64,000 nt of DNA from Pseudomonadota bacterium (GTDB taxonomy: Bacteria; Pseudomonadota; Gammaproteobacteria; Steroidobacterales; Steroidobacteraceae). The DNA is taken from positions 2,294,001 to 2,358,000 of the forward strand of contig JBBCGI010000001.1 in NCBI GenBank assembly GCA_037200975.1, read 5' to 3'. Positions 46,321 through 59,051 of the stretch are shown in pieces. The notes below the pieces were generated by a model. That model worked only from the letters and a program-made list of their open reading frames with translations, had not been told where the DNA came from and did no database searches. The first letter of the stretch is position 1. Each line of letters begins with the position of its first letter. Both the position numbers and the translations under genes were made by a program.

Positions 46321-47273
46321 TCGATCACCTGCGCACGATTCCCGTCGAATTCTTCTGGCTGTTCGGCGCACTCGTGATCTTGTTAGGTATCGCCTCGGCT
46401 GTGGCCACGTTGCTGGCGCGCCGGCCGGGGGATGAAAAAAAGGCTGCAAGCCGCGCCAATCTGACCGCGCGCATCAATGCGTGGTGGGTGATGGTCGGCA
46501 TTCTCGCCGTGGCGTTCCTCGCCGGGTCGACGATGACGCTGATCTTGTTCGCGCTGGCTTCGTTCTTCGCCTTGCGCGAATTCATCACGTTGACGCCGAG
46601 CCGGCCCGGCGACCGTTTGCCTTTGTCGCTGGCATTTTTCGTGGTGTTGCCGCTGCAGTTCGTGCTGATCGGCACGGCGCGATACGGCATCTTCGCGATC
46701 TTCATCCCGGTGTATGCGTTCCTGCTGCTGCCCTCGATCGCGGCGTTGCGCTCCGACATCGACGATTTCCTCTCGCGCAGCGCGAAACAGCAGTGGGGTC
46801 TCATGGTGACCGTGTACTGCCTCAGTCATGCACCCGCCCTGCTGATGCTGGAGATCCCGGGGCAGGCCGGCCGCAGCGCGCTGCTGTTGTTCTATCTACT
46901 GCTGGTCGTGCAGATGAGCGACGTCATGCAGTACGTGTTCGGCAAGTTGTTCGGGCGCACGAAGATCGCGCCGGTGGTGAGCCCGTCGAAGACGGTCGAG
47001 GGCTTCGTCGGCGGCGGCCTCGCCGCCACCGCCATCGGTGGCGCGATGTGGTGGATCACACCGTTCACCTGGTTCGAGTCGGCGGCCATCTCCGCGGTCA
47101 TCGTGTTGATGGGATTCCTGGGCGGGCTGACGTTGTCCGCGGTCAAGCGCAGCCTGGGGGCGAAGGACTGGGGAGTCATGATCGAAGGTCATGGCGGCAT
47201 GCTCGATCGCACCGATTCGATCTGCTTCGCTGCACCGGTGTTTTTCCACATCGTGCGGTTTTTCTACACGTAG
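46317..47273 (+). CDS. Phosphatidate cytidylyltransferase (CdsA family)
   Basis: A 318-residue multi-span membrane enzyme that makes CDP-diacylglycerol. The signature near the C-terminus, SAVKRSLGAKDWGVMIEGHG followed by GMLDRTDS, matches the CdsA S-x3-KR-x4-KD-x5-GHGG-x2-DR-x-D pattern. About eight hydrophobic segments are visible. It may be a second CdsA dedicated to this operon rather than the housekeeping enzyme, like YnbB, because the neighbours are not the usual uppS/dxr/rseP genes. Confidence 0.87.
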   Translation: MIDHLRTIPVEFFWLFGALVILLGIASAVATLLARRPGDEKKAASRANLTARINAWWVMVGILAVAFLAGSTMTLILFALASFFALREFITLTPSRPGDRLPLSLAFFVVLPLQFVLIGTARYGIFAIFIPVYAFLLLPSIAALRSDIDDFLSRSAKQQWGLMVTVYCLSHAPALLMLEIPGQAGRSALLLFYLLLVVQMSDVMQYVFGKLFGRTKIAPVVSPSKTVEGFVGGGLAATAIGGAMWWITPFTWFESAAISAVIVLMGFLGGLTLSAVKRSLGAKDWGVMIEGHGGMLDRTDSICFAAPVFFHIVRFFYT

Positions 47274-47286
47274 TTCGGGGTCGGCC

Positions 47287-48255
47287 ATGCGCGCAGCAGT
47301 TGTCGGATTTGTGCTCGCAATGTGCGTCAGCGCGGCGCCGGTCTTTGCGCAGCAGCCGAAGGCAGCTGCCGAGAAGTTCACGCCCGTGCCCGTGATCTTC
47401 GATACGGACATCGGTACCGACATTGACGATGTCTACGCGCTGGCGCTGCTGCTGCAGCGCCCGGAGCTGCAGGTGCTCGGTGTCACGACGGTTTCGAGCG
47501 ATGCCGTGGCGCGGGCGCGGCTCGCCGCGAAGTTCCTGTACGTCGCCGGCGGCAAGTGGGCGAGCCTGCCGGTGTACGCCGGCATTTCCACGCCGCTCCA
47601 GTACATGAAGCAGGTCGAATGGGCGCGGGGTTTCGAGTCACCCAGCCTGCATGTCTCCGGCGGAGTGGAATTCATGCGCCATGAGATCAACCGGCGCCCC
47701 GGGGAAATCACCATCATCGCGGTCGGCGAGCTCACGAATATCGCCGCGCTGCTCGAGGCGGAGCCGGGCATCGGAAAGAAGATCCGTGCGATCTCGCTGA
47801 TGGGAGGTTCCATCTACCGTGGCTACGCGGCCGGTTCGAAGCCGGAGCCGGAGTGGAACATCAAGTCGAATGCCGCCGCCGCGCGCGCGGTATTTGCTTC
47901 GGGTGTGCCGCTGCTGGTGGCACCGCTCGATTCCACGGCGGACCTGAAGATGACGCCCGAGATGCGCGTGCAGGTTTTTACGCGCGGTACTGCGGTCAAC
48001 GATGCGTTGGCCGCGCTCAACTCCATCTGGCGCCACACCAATCACTGGAACGGCGAGAATCCGACATATTTCGATGTGTTGGCGGTGCAGCTCGTGCAGC
48101 CGCGCAAGCCCTATGAACTCACGCCATTACACATCGAAGTCAGCGCCGATGGCGCAACCAGACCGATTCCGGGCGGCAAACCCAATGCCGAAGTGGCGCT
48201 GAAGATAGACGCAGGCTCTTTCATGGCGGAGAGCATCGCGCTGCTGAATCGCTGA
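47287..48255 (+). CDS. Exported nucleoside hydrolase (IunH family)
   Basis: A 322-residue protein with a signal peptide (residues about 1-22, ending SAAPVFAQ). The N-terminal calcium and ribose motif FDTDIGTDIDDVYALALLL is the family hallmark; ISLMGGSIYRG and the WNIKSNAAAARAVFASG segment continue the fold. It would cleave the N-glycosidic bond of ribonucleosides in the periplasm, a scavenging role. It starts 14 nt after the CdsA gene. Confidence 0.85.
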   Translation: MRAAVVGFVLAMCVSAAPVFAQQPKAAAEKFTPVPVIFDTDIGTDIDDVYALALLLQRPELQVLGVTTVSSDAVARARLAAKFLYVAGGKWASLPVYAGISTPLQYMKQVEWARGFESPSLHVSGGVEFMRHEINRRPGEITIIAVGELTNIAALLEAEPGIGKKIRAISLMGGSIYRGYAAGSKPEPEWNIKSNAAAARAVFASGVPLLVAPLDSTADLKMTPEMRVQVFTRGTAVNDALAALNSIWRHTNHWNGENPTYFDVLAVQLVQPRKPYELTPLHIEVSADGATRPIPGGKPNAEVALKIDAGSFMAESIALLNR

Positions 48256-48373
48256 GCCGGCTGCGCGCCGCTTCGCCGGTGAACAGACTCGGGGGAACCA
48301 CGGGAAAGGACGTGTCGCTTCGCGGCGCGGCCCATTCCTACACCGAACTACCCGGCCCGGCGCTTTCCCTTAC

Positions 48374-48402
48374 TTGACTCTCAAATTCGCGCCGCGCATA
48401 AC
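48374..48402 (+). promoter_or_regulatory. Putative sigma-70 promoter of the xylanase gene
   Basis: TTGACT, exactly 17 nt, then CATAAC. It would start transcription near 48410 and leave a leader of about 140 nt before the xylanase ATG at 48551. The rest of the 295-nt gap 48256-48550 holds no gene. Confidence 0.5.
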
Positions 48403-48550
48403 TATTTGGCCGCCAGGTAGCGGTAACAACTCGAGGAGCAGCGCAGCAAACGGACACCGAGTTCGTTTTCTGGAACACGCGTTAACTAACTAGTCGATCG
48501 CTTCGCGCGCCGGATCTCGCCAGCGCGCGCCACATAGAGGGGGAAATTCT

Positions 48551-49594
48551 ATGAGTCTCGTTCTGAAGAGAATCGCCGTGACGCGCACGAAGCTCGCCAT
48601 GGCTGTCGTCCTGATCGCAGGTCTTGGTGCTTCGCCGGCCAACGCCCAGCAGTGCCTCACGGCGAACCAGACCGGCACCAACAACGGCTTCTACTATTCG
48701 TTCTGGAAGGACAGCGGCAACGTCACGTTCTGTCTGCAGGCGGGAGGCCGGTACACATCGCAGTGGAGCAACATCAACAACTGGGTGGGCGGGAAGGGCT
48801 GGCAGACGGGCAGCCGACGCGCGGTGAGTTACTCGGGCACCTTCAGCCCGAACGGCAATTCGTATCTCACCCTCTATGGGTGGACGACGAATCCGCTGGT
48901 CGAGTACTACATCGTGGACAGCTGGGGATCATGGCGCCCGCCGGGCTCGGGGTTCATGGGCACGGTGACCAGTGATGGCGGCACCTACGACGTCTACCGG
49001 ACCCAGCGAGTCAATCAACCTTCCATCATCGGCAACGCGACGTTCTATCAGTACTGGAGCGTGCGTCAGCAGAAGCGCGTGGGCGGAACCATCACCTCTG
49101 GAAATCACTTCGACGCGTGGGCCGCGTATGGAATGAACCTGGGAACGCACAACTACCAGATCCTGGCCACCGAGGGCTACCAGAGCAGTGGCAGCTCTGA
49201 CATCACGGTGAGCGAGGGGACGAGTGCGCCCCCAGGCGGTGGTGGCGGCGGCGGTGGCAGCAAGACCATCGTCGTACGTGCGCGCGGCGTCGCCGGTGGG
49301 GAATCCATCACGCTCAAGGTCAACAACCAGAACGTCCAGACCTGGACGCTGGGCACCAGCATGCAGAATTACACGGCGACGACGTCGTTGAGCGGTGGCA
49401 TCACGGTGGCCTACACCAACGACAGCGGCAATCGTGACGTGCAGGTCGACTACATCCAGGTGAACGGTGCGACGCGGCAATCGGAAGCCCAGAGTTACAA
49501 CACCGGGCTATACGCCAACGGCCGTTGCGGCGGCGGATCGAACAGCGAGTGGATGCATTGCAACGGGCAGATCGGGTACGGCAACACGCCGTGA
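48551..49594 (+). CDS. Secreted GH11 endo-1,4-beta-xylanase with C-terminal binding module
   Basis: A 347-residue protein. A long signal peptide (about 1-32, ending ANAQ) precedes a complete GH11 jelly-roll (about 33-222). The nucleophile is Glu118 in [12 protein letters not shown] and the acid/base is Glu208 in [19 protein letters not shown] and poly-glycine linker (228-236) leads to a beta-sandwich module (238-347: [31 protein letters not shown]) that resembles calcium-dependent xylan-binding CBM60/CBM36 modules. It would hydrolyse xylan outside the cell. It stands alone between unrelated genes, which suggests acquisition. Confidence 0.93.
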   Translation: MSLVLKRIAVTRTKLAMAVVLIAGLGASPANAQQCLTANQTGTNNGFYYSFWKDSGNVTFCLQAGGRYTSQWSNINNWVGGKGWQTGSRRAVSYSGTFSPNGNSYLTLYGWTTNPLVEYYIVDSWGSWRPPGSGFMGTVTSDGGTYDVYRTQRVNQPSIIGNATFYQYWSVRQQKRVGGTITSGNHFDAWAAYGMNLGTHNYQILATEGYQSSGSSDITVSEGTSAPPGGGGGGGGSKTIVVRARGVAGGESITLKVNNQNVQTWTLGTSMQNYTATTSLSGGITVAYTNDSGNRDVQVDYIQVNGATRQSEAQSYNTGLYANGRCGGGSNSEWMHCNGQIGYGNTP

Positions 49595-49609
49595 CCTGAT
49601 GCTCTGAAC

Positions 49610-49640
49610 GGCGCGCGGCGGAGAGTCTCCGCCGCGCGCC
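49610..49640. terminator. Strong hairpin between convergent xylanase and M13 peptidase genes
   Basis: A 13-bp GC-rich stem with a 5-nt loop; the perfect symmetry extends 15 nt on each side of base 49625. It lies 15 nt after the xylanase stop and 13 nt from the end of the convergent M13 gene. No T-run follows, so efficiency as an intrinsic terminator is uncertain. Confidence 0.65.
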
Positions 49641-49653
49641 TGACTCGAGCGCG

Positions 49654-51702
49654 TTACCAGATACGGACGCGATCCTCCGGCTTCAGATACATCTTGTCGC
49701 CCGGCTTCACGCCGAACGCTTCATACCAGGCATCCATATTGCGTTCCGGAAACGTGCCGCGCGCGGGATGCGGCGAGTGTGAGTCCGTCAGCAGCATCTG
49801 CCGCAAGGCGTCGTCACGCATCTTCGAGCGCCACAGCTGCGCGAAGGCCAGGAAGAAGCGCTGGTCGCCCGTGAATCCGTCGATGACCGGCGCGGGTTGG
49901 CCCTTGAGCGAAAGCTGGTAGGCGCTGTAGGCCATCTGCAGCCCGCCCAGGTCGCCGATGTTTTCGCCCATCGTCAGCTCACCGTTGATGCATGCCCCCT
50001 CGAGCGGACAGTACGTGTGGTAGAGCGCGGCCAGCTTTTTGGTCGCCGCGAGAAATTTCGCGTTGGTTTCCGGCGTCCACCAGTTGCGAACCTTGCCCGA
50101 CCCGTCGAACTCTCGACCCTGGTCGTCGAAGCCATGGCCGATCTCGTGACCGATGACGGCGCCGATCGCGCCGTAGTTCACCGCCGGGTCCGCGTTCGGA
50201 TCGAACAAGGGCGGCTGCAGGATGCCGGCCGGGAAGGTCATCTGGTTCTTGAGCGGGTTGTAGTAGGCATCGATCGTCTGCGGCGACATGTCCCACTCGA
50301 CTCGGTCGACCGGCTCCTTCAGGCGTTTCGCACGTCGCTCCCAATCGAAGAGCCGCGCGTTGCGGGAATTTTCGAAATGTTTACCGCGTTCGATGACGAG
50401 CTGTGAGTAGTCGCGCCAGGTGTCCGGGTACCCGACGCGCGGCTCGAAGGCGTCGAGCTTCTTCTGCGCTTCCGCGCGCGTGGCGTCGTCCATCCAGGCG
50501 GACTCGGCCAGGCGCTGCTTGAGTGCGGCGCGCAGGTTCACGACCATGTCGTCCATCTTCGCCTTGGTTTCCGGCGGAAAATATTTCCGCACGTAAATCT
50601 GGCCCAGTCCTTCCCCGATGGATTCGTCGAGCAGGCGTAGGCCGCGCTTCCAGCGATCGCGCTGTTGTTCGATGCCACGCAGCGCCTTGTTGCGGAAGTC
50701 GAATTGCGCCGTATCGAAGGCCTTCGGCAGGTCGGTTGCGTACGAATCCACGAAATGGAAAGTCATGTACGCCTTCCAGTCGGCAATGGGCTCCGTGCCT
50801 AGCAGCTTGGCGCCGTCGCGTATCGCAGTGGTTTCATTGACGATGAAGTTTTTTGCTTCGCCGAGACCCACACCCGCGAGCACCACATCCCAATCGACGG
50901 TCGGCACATATTTCTCGAGCGCCGCCAGATCCATCGGGTTGTTCGTCTTGCTGACGTTGCGGCGCAGGTCCTCGGGCCAGGCAACCTGCGCGATCTTGTT
51001 CTCGAGCTTGATGACCTTTTTCGCGGAGGCGGCCGGATCCGGAGCGCCGATGAGCTCGAAGAGCTTCGTGACGTAAGCGAGATAGGCCGCGCGGTAGGCG
51101 TCGAACTTGGGGCCCTTGTTGATGTAGTAGTCGCGGTTCGGCATGCCGAGGCCGGACTGCGATACCCACACCGTGTACCGCGTCGGATCCGCGGTATCTG
51201 CTTCGACGAAGACATTGAAGGGCGCCTGGAAGTCGATCGAGCCGACCAGCTTCATGAGATCCGTCTTGTCCTTGGCGGCATCGATCTGCGCGAGATACGG
51301 CTTGAGCGGCTCGATGCCACGCGCCTCGATGCCGGCGTCGTCCATCCAGCTGGCGTACAGATCGGCGACTTTCTGGTCGACGCTTCCGGCAGCGGGTTTG
51401 CTGGCGGCGAGCTCATCGACGATGCCGTGGAGGTTGGCCTCGGTCTTGTCGAACAGGGCGACGATCATCCCGTTGAAGGGCCGGTCGGCGGGGATCGTCG
51501 CGGTCGCCAGCCATTTGCCGTTCACGTAGCCGTAGAAGTCGTCGCCGGGGCGGACGCTGGTATCCATTTGGGCGAGATCCACGCCGAAGGATCCGAAGGC
51601 TGGCTTGGCAGGAACAGGTGGGGGTGCAGGCGGTTCGACTTGCTTGCCACAGGATGACAGGACAAGAACCGCCAGGACGCAAGGCAGGGTGGAGAAACGC
51701 AT
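49654..51702 (-). CDS. M13 family metallopeptidase, lipoprotein (PepO/neprilysin type)
   Basis: A 682-residue zinc endopeptidase. The N-terminus ends in a lipobox (LVLSSCGKQ), so it is a lipoprotein anchored in the envelope. The zinc motif HEIGH lies in AVIGHEIGHGFDDQGREFDG; the third ligand Glu is in GENIGDLGGLQMAYSAY; DAYYNPLKNQMTFPAGIL and the terminal KPEDRVRIW (family: CxVW) complete the signatures. ATG 51702 begins the signal sequence. Its physiological peptide substrates are unknown. Confidence 0.94.
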   Translation of the reverse strand: MRFSTLPCVLAVLVLSSCGKQVEPPAPPPVPAKPAFGSFGVDLAQMDTSVRPGDDFYGYVNGKWLATATIPADRPFNGMIVALFDKTEANLHGIVDELAASKPAAGSVDQKVADLYASWMDDAGIEARGIEPLKPYLAQIDAAKDKTDLMKLVGSIDFQAPFNVFVEADTADPTRYTVWVSQSGLGMPNRDYYINKGPKFDAYRAAYLAYVTKLFELIGAPDPAASAKKVIKLENKIAQVAWPEDLRRNVSKTNNPMDLAALEKYVPTVDWDVVLAGVGLGEAKNFIVNETTAIRDGAKLLGTEPIADWKAYMTFHFVDSYATDLPKAFDTAQFDFRNKALRGIEQQRDRWKRGLRLLDESIGEGLGQIYVRKYFPPETKAKMDDMVVNLRAALKQRLAESAWMDDATRAEAQKKLDAFEPRVGYPDTWRDYSQLVIERGKHFENSRNARLFDWERRAKRLKEPVDRVEWDMSPQTIDAYYNPLKNQMTFPAGILQPPLFDPNADPAVNYGAIGAVIGHEIGHGFDDQGREFDGSGKVRNWWTPETNAKFLAATKKLAALYHTYCPLEGACINGELTMGENIGDLGGLQMAYSAYQLSLKGQPAPVIDGFTGDQRFFLAFAQLWRSKMRDDALRQMLLTDSHSPHPARGTFPERNMDAWYEAFGVKPGDKMYLKPEDRVRIW

Positions 51703-51927
51703 GGGATGTACCGAGGAGTTCAGATTTCCGAAGCGTACTCCTGGCATTGCGTTGCGTCGCAACCGAACTCGCCGGAGCGTCCCGAAAGTGCGGCGAGCGG
51801 AGTCAGGCGTCGAAGTCCCGCCGGTATGTCCGGCCGCTGGCGATGGGCAGGCCCTGCCGCGACCGGCCCTTCTACGCATCGAGAAGGGCGAGGCGCATCG
51901 CCGCGCGCCCGTCAGACAGCGCGGTAG

Positions 51928-55427
<3,500 letters not shown>

Positions 55428-55451
55428 CGACTGCGGCCGCCGAGCTGCGGC

Positions 55452-56549
55452 TTAGAGCCGCATCGGCATCACGACGTACTTCGAACTCGTGATGCCAGCC
55501 GCGCGCACCAGACAGCTGCTGTTCCCGTCGGTGAGGCCAAGAACAACCTTCTCGGAGTCCACCGCGGCCAACGCATCCAGCAGGTACGTGACGTTGAAGC
55601 CGATCTCGACCTCGTCGCCCGTGTAAGTGACCTCGACCTGGTCTTCGGCCTCTTCCTGTTCGGGGTTATGTGCCTGGATCGTGACGAGATCTGTCTTCAA
55701 ATTGATGCGAACTCCGCGGTACTTCTCGTTTGAGAGAATGGCGGTGCGCTGCAATGCCTGGCGCAGGCCCTCACGGTCAGCCTCGACCTGCTTGGTGGGA
55801 TTCGCGGGAATCACGCGGCCGTATTCGGGGAACCGGCCGTCAATGAGCTTAGAAGTGAATCGAATGTCGCCAATCTGCACGCGAACGTGGCTTGTGCCAA
55901 TGGCCAGATCAACCGTTCCGTCTCCGCCCAGGATGCGCTGCAGCTCGAGCACACCTTTGCGCGGCAGGATTACCTGCTGGTTGGTTTTGGCTTTCGACTC
56001 GAGTTCGGCCTCGCTGAGTGCCAATCGATGACCATCGGTCGCGACCGCACGCAGGGTTTTACCCTCCGTTTCGAGCAGCAGACCGTTCAAGTAGTAGCGA
56101 ACGTCCTGCTGTGCCATCGAAAAGTGTGTCTTGTCGATCAAACGTCTGAAATCTCCCTGGGACAGAGTCAGCGTCTGCTGCGCGTTGATTTCTTCGACCA
56201 CGGGAAACTCGGCGGCGGGCAACGAAGAAAGCGTGAACCGCGATTTTCCGCCCTTGATCGAGACACGATCGCCGTCAGTCGCCACCGTTACAGCCGTCTT
56301 TTCCGGCAGCGCGCGGAAGATGTCCAGCAATTTACGGCCCGGAACGGTCACGTCTCCCGGTTGATCGACCTTGGCGTCAGCCGATGCGACCAGCTCCACC
56401 TCCAGATCGGTACCCGTAATGCTGATCCGGTTGTTACGCGCCGCCAGCAACACATTGGAGAGAACCGGCATCGTCTGCCGACGTTCAACGACGCCAATGA
56501 CGCTTTGCAGGGGAGCGAGGATTTGCTCGCGGGTCGCGGAGAGCTTCAT
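55452..56549 (-). CDS. dnaN: DNA polymerase III sliding clamp (beta subunit)
   Basis: A 365-residue ring-forming clamp. It begins MKLSATREQILAPLQSVIGV and contains QTMPVLSNVLLAAR and GRFPEYGRVIP, and ends SSKYVVMPMRL, which is the conserved tail that includes the partner-binding face. ATG 56549 is chosen over an upstream in-frame start at 56627, which would run into the origin. It lies between recF and oriC. Confidence 0.97.
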   Translation of the reverse strand: MKLSATREQILAPLQSVIGVVERRQTMPVLSNVLLAARNNRISITGTDLEVELVASADAKVDQPGDVTVPGRKLLDIFRALPEKTAVTVATDGDRVSIKGGKSRFTLSSLPAAEFPVVEEINAQQTLTLSQGDFRRLIDKTHFSMAQQDVRYYLNGLLLETEGKTLRAVATDGHRLALSEAELESKAKTNQQVILPRKGVLELQRILGGDGTVDLAIGTSHVRVQIGDIRFTSKLIDGRFPEYGRVIPANPTKQVEADREGLRQALQRTAILSNEKYRGVRINLKTDLVTIQAHNPEQEEAEDQVEVTYTGDEVEIGFNVTYLLDALAAVDSEKVVLGLTDGNSSCLVRAAGITSSKYVVMPMRL

Positions 56550-56755
56550 GCGATTGCCTTCTGTTCTTAAGATTTTAAAGTCAGTAGTAGCAGTAGTAGA
56601 GCCTGTGGACTGTTGGGATAACCCCAAATCGCGCCTTTGAATCAGTCCCTTATCTTCCCTTCACTCGCTGGACGAAGTTACTCACACCCTGATCATCCCC
56701 TGTGTGTGACCTGTGGACTCTTTTATCCACAAAATTATCCACAGGCCTTCCACAG
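56550..56755. other. oriC: Predicted replication origin (oriC) between dnaN and dnaA
   Basis: Two perfect DnaA boxes TTATCCACA lie at 56723-56731 and 56735-56743. Nearer dnaN, two degenerate boxes in the opposite orientation abut (TTGGGATAA at 56613-56621, TGTGGACTG at 56604-56612), followed by a short GC spacer and the trinucleotide run CAGTAGTAGCAGTAGTAG (56582-56599), then an AT-rich stretch 56566-56580. Read on the minus strand this is box-box-GC-trio-AT, the arrangement of the DnaA-trio unwinding system. Confidence 0.85.
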
Positions 56756-58126
56756 TCATCCGGTCAGGGTTCTCAACAGGTTTTGATAGTCCTCACCGAC
56801 GCGTTGCTCCGCTACGCGCAACTCACGGATCCGCCCGCAGGCATGCAACACGGTGGTGTGGTCGCGACCGCCAAACGCATCGCCGATTTCCGGAAGGCTG
56901 TGCGTGGTCAATTCCTTCGCGAGCGCCATCGCGACCTGGCGCGGCCGCGCGATGGAACGGCTACGGCGTTTCGAAAGCAGATCTGCCACGCGCACTTTGT
57001 AGTAGTCCGCCACCGTCTTCTGAATATTTTCGATAGTGATCAATTTCGCCTGCAATGTCAGCAGGTCTTTCAACGCGTCCTTGGTGAATTCGAGCGTGAT
57101 CGGCCGACCGGTGAATCGCGAATTCGCGATCACGCGTTTCAGCGCACCCTCGAGCTCACGCACGTTGGAGCGGATCCGTTTCGCGACGAAGAACGCAACC
57201 TCTTCCGGCAGCTGCACGTTCGCCGCCTGCGCCTTGCCGATGAGAATCGCCACGCAGGTCTCGAGCTCGGGCGGTTCGATGGCCACGGTCAAACCCCAGC
57301 CGAAGCGGGATTTCAAGCGTTCTTCGAGACCCGACACTTCTTTCGGATAACGATCCGCCGTGACGATCACCTGCTGCTGCCCTTCGAGCAGCGCATTGAA
57401 CGTGTGGAAAAATTCTTCCTGCGAGCGATCCTTGTTGGCGAAGAACTGGATGTCGTCGATCAAGAGCGCATCGAGCGAGCGATACGCAGTCTTGAACTCG
57501 TTCATCTTGTTGTGCTGGAGCGCGATGACCATGTCGCTGACGAAACGCTCGGAATGGATGTACGCGATGCGCGCATCGGGATCGCGTGCCTTGATGGCGT
57601 GACCCACGGCCTGCATGAGATGCGTCTTGCCGAGACCGACACCGCCGTAGATGAACAACGGGTTGTAAGCGCGGCCCGGATTTTCGGCGACCTGGATCGC
57701 CGCGGCCTTCGCGAGCTGATTGCTCTTGCCCTCGACGAATCCGTTGAACGTGAAATCGGGATTGAGCCGGACACCGACGACGATGCCTTCGCTGCGCTTC
57801 GGGCGCGGGATGCCGTTCGGCTCCGGCTCGCGAATCTGCACGACCTCGGGACCACGCGAACCAACTTCCACCGTCACGATGGGAGCATCTCCCTCGACGA
57901 AGCGACGGACGATCTCACCGAGACGCGACAATAAGTGGGTGTTGACCCAGTCCACCGCGAAACGATTGGGGGCGAGCAACTTGAGCGCCCCGCTGCTCTC
58001 CACCGCCTGCAGCGGCCGGACCCACATGTTGAAATGCTCGCCCGGCAACTCGTCCTCGAGCGCACGCACGCAGCGCGCCCACAATCCGCTCTCCACCCGC
58101 AGGCTTTCGCTGGTCGCTGCTGTCAC
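56756..58126 (-). CDS. dnaA: Chromosomal replication initiator DnaA
   Basis: A 456-residue AAA+ initiator. Domain I (about 1-90) is followed by the AAA+ core with Walker [18 protein letters not shown] and Walker [15 protein letters not shown], and the C-terminal DNA-binding domain with [22 protein letters not shown] and [12 protein letters not shown]. The start is GTG 58126, followed at 170 nt by the divergent rpmH. It binds the boxes in the adjoining origin. Confidence 0.98.
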   Translation of the reverse strand: MTAATSESLRVESGLWARCVRALEDELPGEHFNMWVRPLQAVESSGALKLLAPNRFAVDWVNTHLLSRLGEIVRRFVEGDAPIVTVEVGSRGPEVVQIREPEPNGIPRPKRSEGIVVGVRLNPDFTFNGFVEGKSNQLAKAAAIQVAENPGRAYNPLFIYGGVGLGKTHLMQAVGHAIKARDPDARIAYIHSERFVSDMVIALQHNKMNEFKTAYRSLDALLIDDIQFFANKDRSQEEFFHTFNALLEGQQQVIVTADRYPKEVSGLEERLKSRFGWGLTVAIEPPELETCVAILIGKAQAANVQLPEEVAFFVAKRIRSNVRELEGALKRVIANSRFTGRPITLEFTKDALKDLLTLQAKLITIENIQKTVADYYKVRVADLLSKRRSRSIARPRQVAMALAKELTTHSLPEIGDAFGGRDHTTVLHACGRIRELRVAEQRVGEDYQNLLRTLTG

Positions 58127-58221
58127 GGGGTGGATTGTCCGGTTGGGGGTTACGGGAAAAAAGGGGGAGCGAGTCTAGCCGTTCCAACCGGCTTTCTGGA
58201 GGGTCTTTCTCGCGAGGATTG

Positions 58222-58251
58222 TTGACACTGGCGGCACCCGCTGCGTAACCT
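58222..58251 (+). promoter_or_regulatory. Putative promoter of rpmH
   Basis: A perfect TTGACA at 58222-58227, an 18-nt spacer, then TAACCT. It would start transcription near 58258, about 39 nt before the rpmH ATG. The -10 match is weak (3 of 6). Confidence 0.45.
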
Positions 58252-58296
58252 TCCCGCCCTTTTTTCCGAGAGATCAGCGGCTTCGGGCCGATCATC

Positions 58297-58431
58297 ATGA
58301 AACGCACTTATCAGCCGAGCAAGATCAAGCGCAAACGCGCCACCGGGTTCCGCGCCCGCATGAAGACGACTGGCGGGAAAAAGGTTCTCGCGCGCCGCCG
58401 TTCCAAGGGCCGCAAGAAAATCGTTCCCTGA
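58297..58431 (+). CDS. rpmH: Large ribosomal subunit protein bL34
   Basis: A 44-residue basic protein, [14 protein letters not shown] at the start, then [10 protein letters not shown] and [10 protein letters not shown], which is the complete bL34 pattern. It lies in its canonical place between dnaA (divergent) and rnpA. It is too short to be flagged by length-based gene callers. Confidence 0.97.
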   Translation: MKRTYQPSKIKRKRATGFRARMKTTGGKKVLARRRSKGRKKIVP

Positions 58432-58458
58432 CGCGTCAGCGTCGCGGCGCGGGCAGCT

Positions 58459-58827
58459 ATGCCGCCCACTGATCGTCTACGCCTCGGCGCCGAACTGCGC
58501 CTGCGCAGCAAGCTGCAGTTCGATGCCCTCTATGCGTCGGGCAAGCGTATCGACGATCGCTTCTTCGGGCTGCGCGTGCGGCCCAATGGTCTTGGATTTC
58601 CCCGCATCGGCCTTGCCGTCGCCGTGAAGACGGCCGGCAACGCGGTGAAGCGCAATCGCCTGCGGCGCCTGGTCCGCGAGACCTTTCGTCTGATCCAGCA
58701 TGAACTGCCTGCGGTCGATATCGTGGTCGCGGCAAAATTCCCCTCGGCTGAAGCACCGGCGACAACGCTGCGTGCTAGCCTCGCGACCCTTTGGCAACGC
58801 GTCGTTCGTACATGCGCTTCGTCCTGA
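58459..58827 (+). CDS. rnpA: Ribonuclease P protein component
   Basis: A 122-residue basic protein that binds the RNase P RNA and helps process tRNA 5' ends. The conserved RNA-binding block is [20 protein letters not shown]. It begins with ATG 58459, 27 nt after rpmH, and its 3' end overlaps yidD. Order rpmH-rnpA-yidD-yidC-mnmE is intact. Confidence 0.95.
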   Translation: MPPTDRLRLGAELRLRSKLQFDALYASGKRIDDRFFGLRVRPNGLGFPRIGLAVAVKTAGNAVKRNRLRRLVRETFRLIQHELPAVDIVVAAKFPSAEAPATTLRASLATLWQRVVRTCASS

Positions 58828-59051
58828 AATTCCTGATCCGCGGGTACCAGCTCGCCATCAGCCCGCTGTTCGGGCCGCGCTGCCGTTTCTATCCCTCCTG
58901 CTCGCAGTACGCGATGGAGGCGATCGAAACGCACGGTGCCCTGCGCGGTATCTGGCTCACGATCAAACGCATTTCCCGCTGTCACCCTTTCCATGAAGGC
59001 GGTTTCGATCCGGTTCCGAACCGCTGCCTGAAACATTCGCATGACCAATAA
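58812..59051 (+). CDS. yidD: Membrane protein insertion efficiency factor YidD
   Basis: A 79-residue protein with the three-cysteine YidD pattern: [20 protein letters not shown] and [17 protein letters not shown] 58812 ([18 protein letters not shown]) is preferred; ATG/TTG-type codons from 58791 would extend it into rnpA. It overlaps rnpA by 16 nt and yidC by 11 nt. Confidence 0.94.
   Translation: MRFVLKFLIRGYQLAISPLFGPRCRFYPSCSQYAMEAIETHGALRGIWLTIKRISRCHPFHEGGFDPVPNRCLKHSHDQ

Noticed and set aside
58127-58296. dnaA-rpmH gap as an alternative origin
   Set aside because: No TTATCCACA-like box was found there; the dnaA-dnaN gap has boxes, trio and AT-rich DNA.
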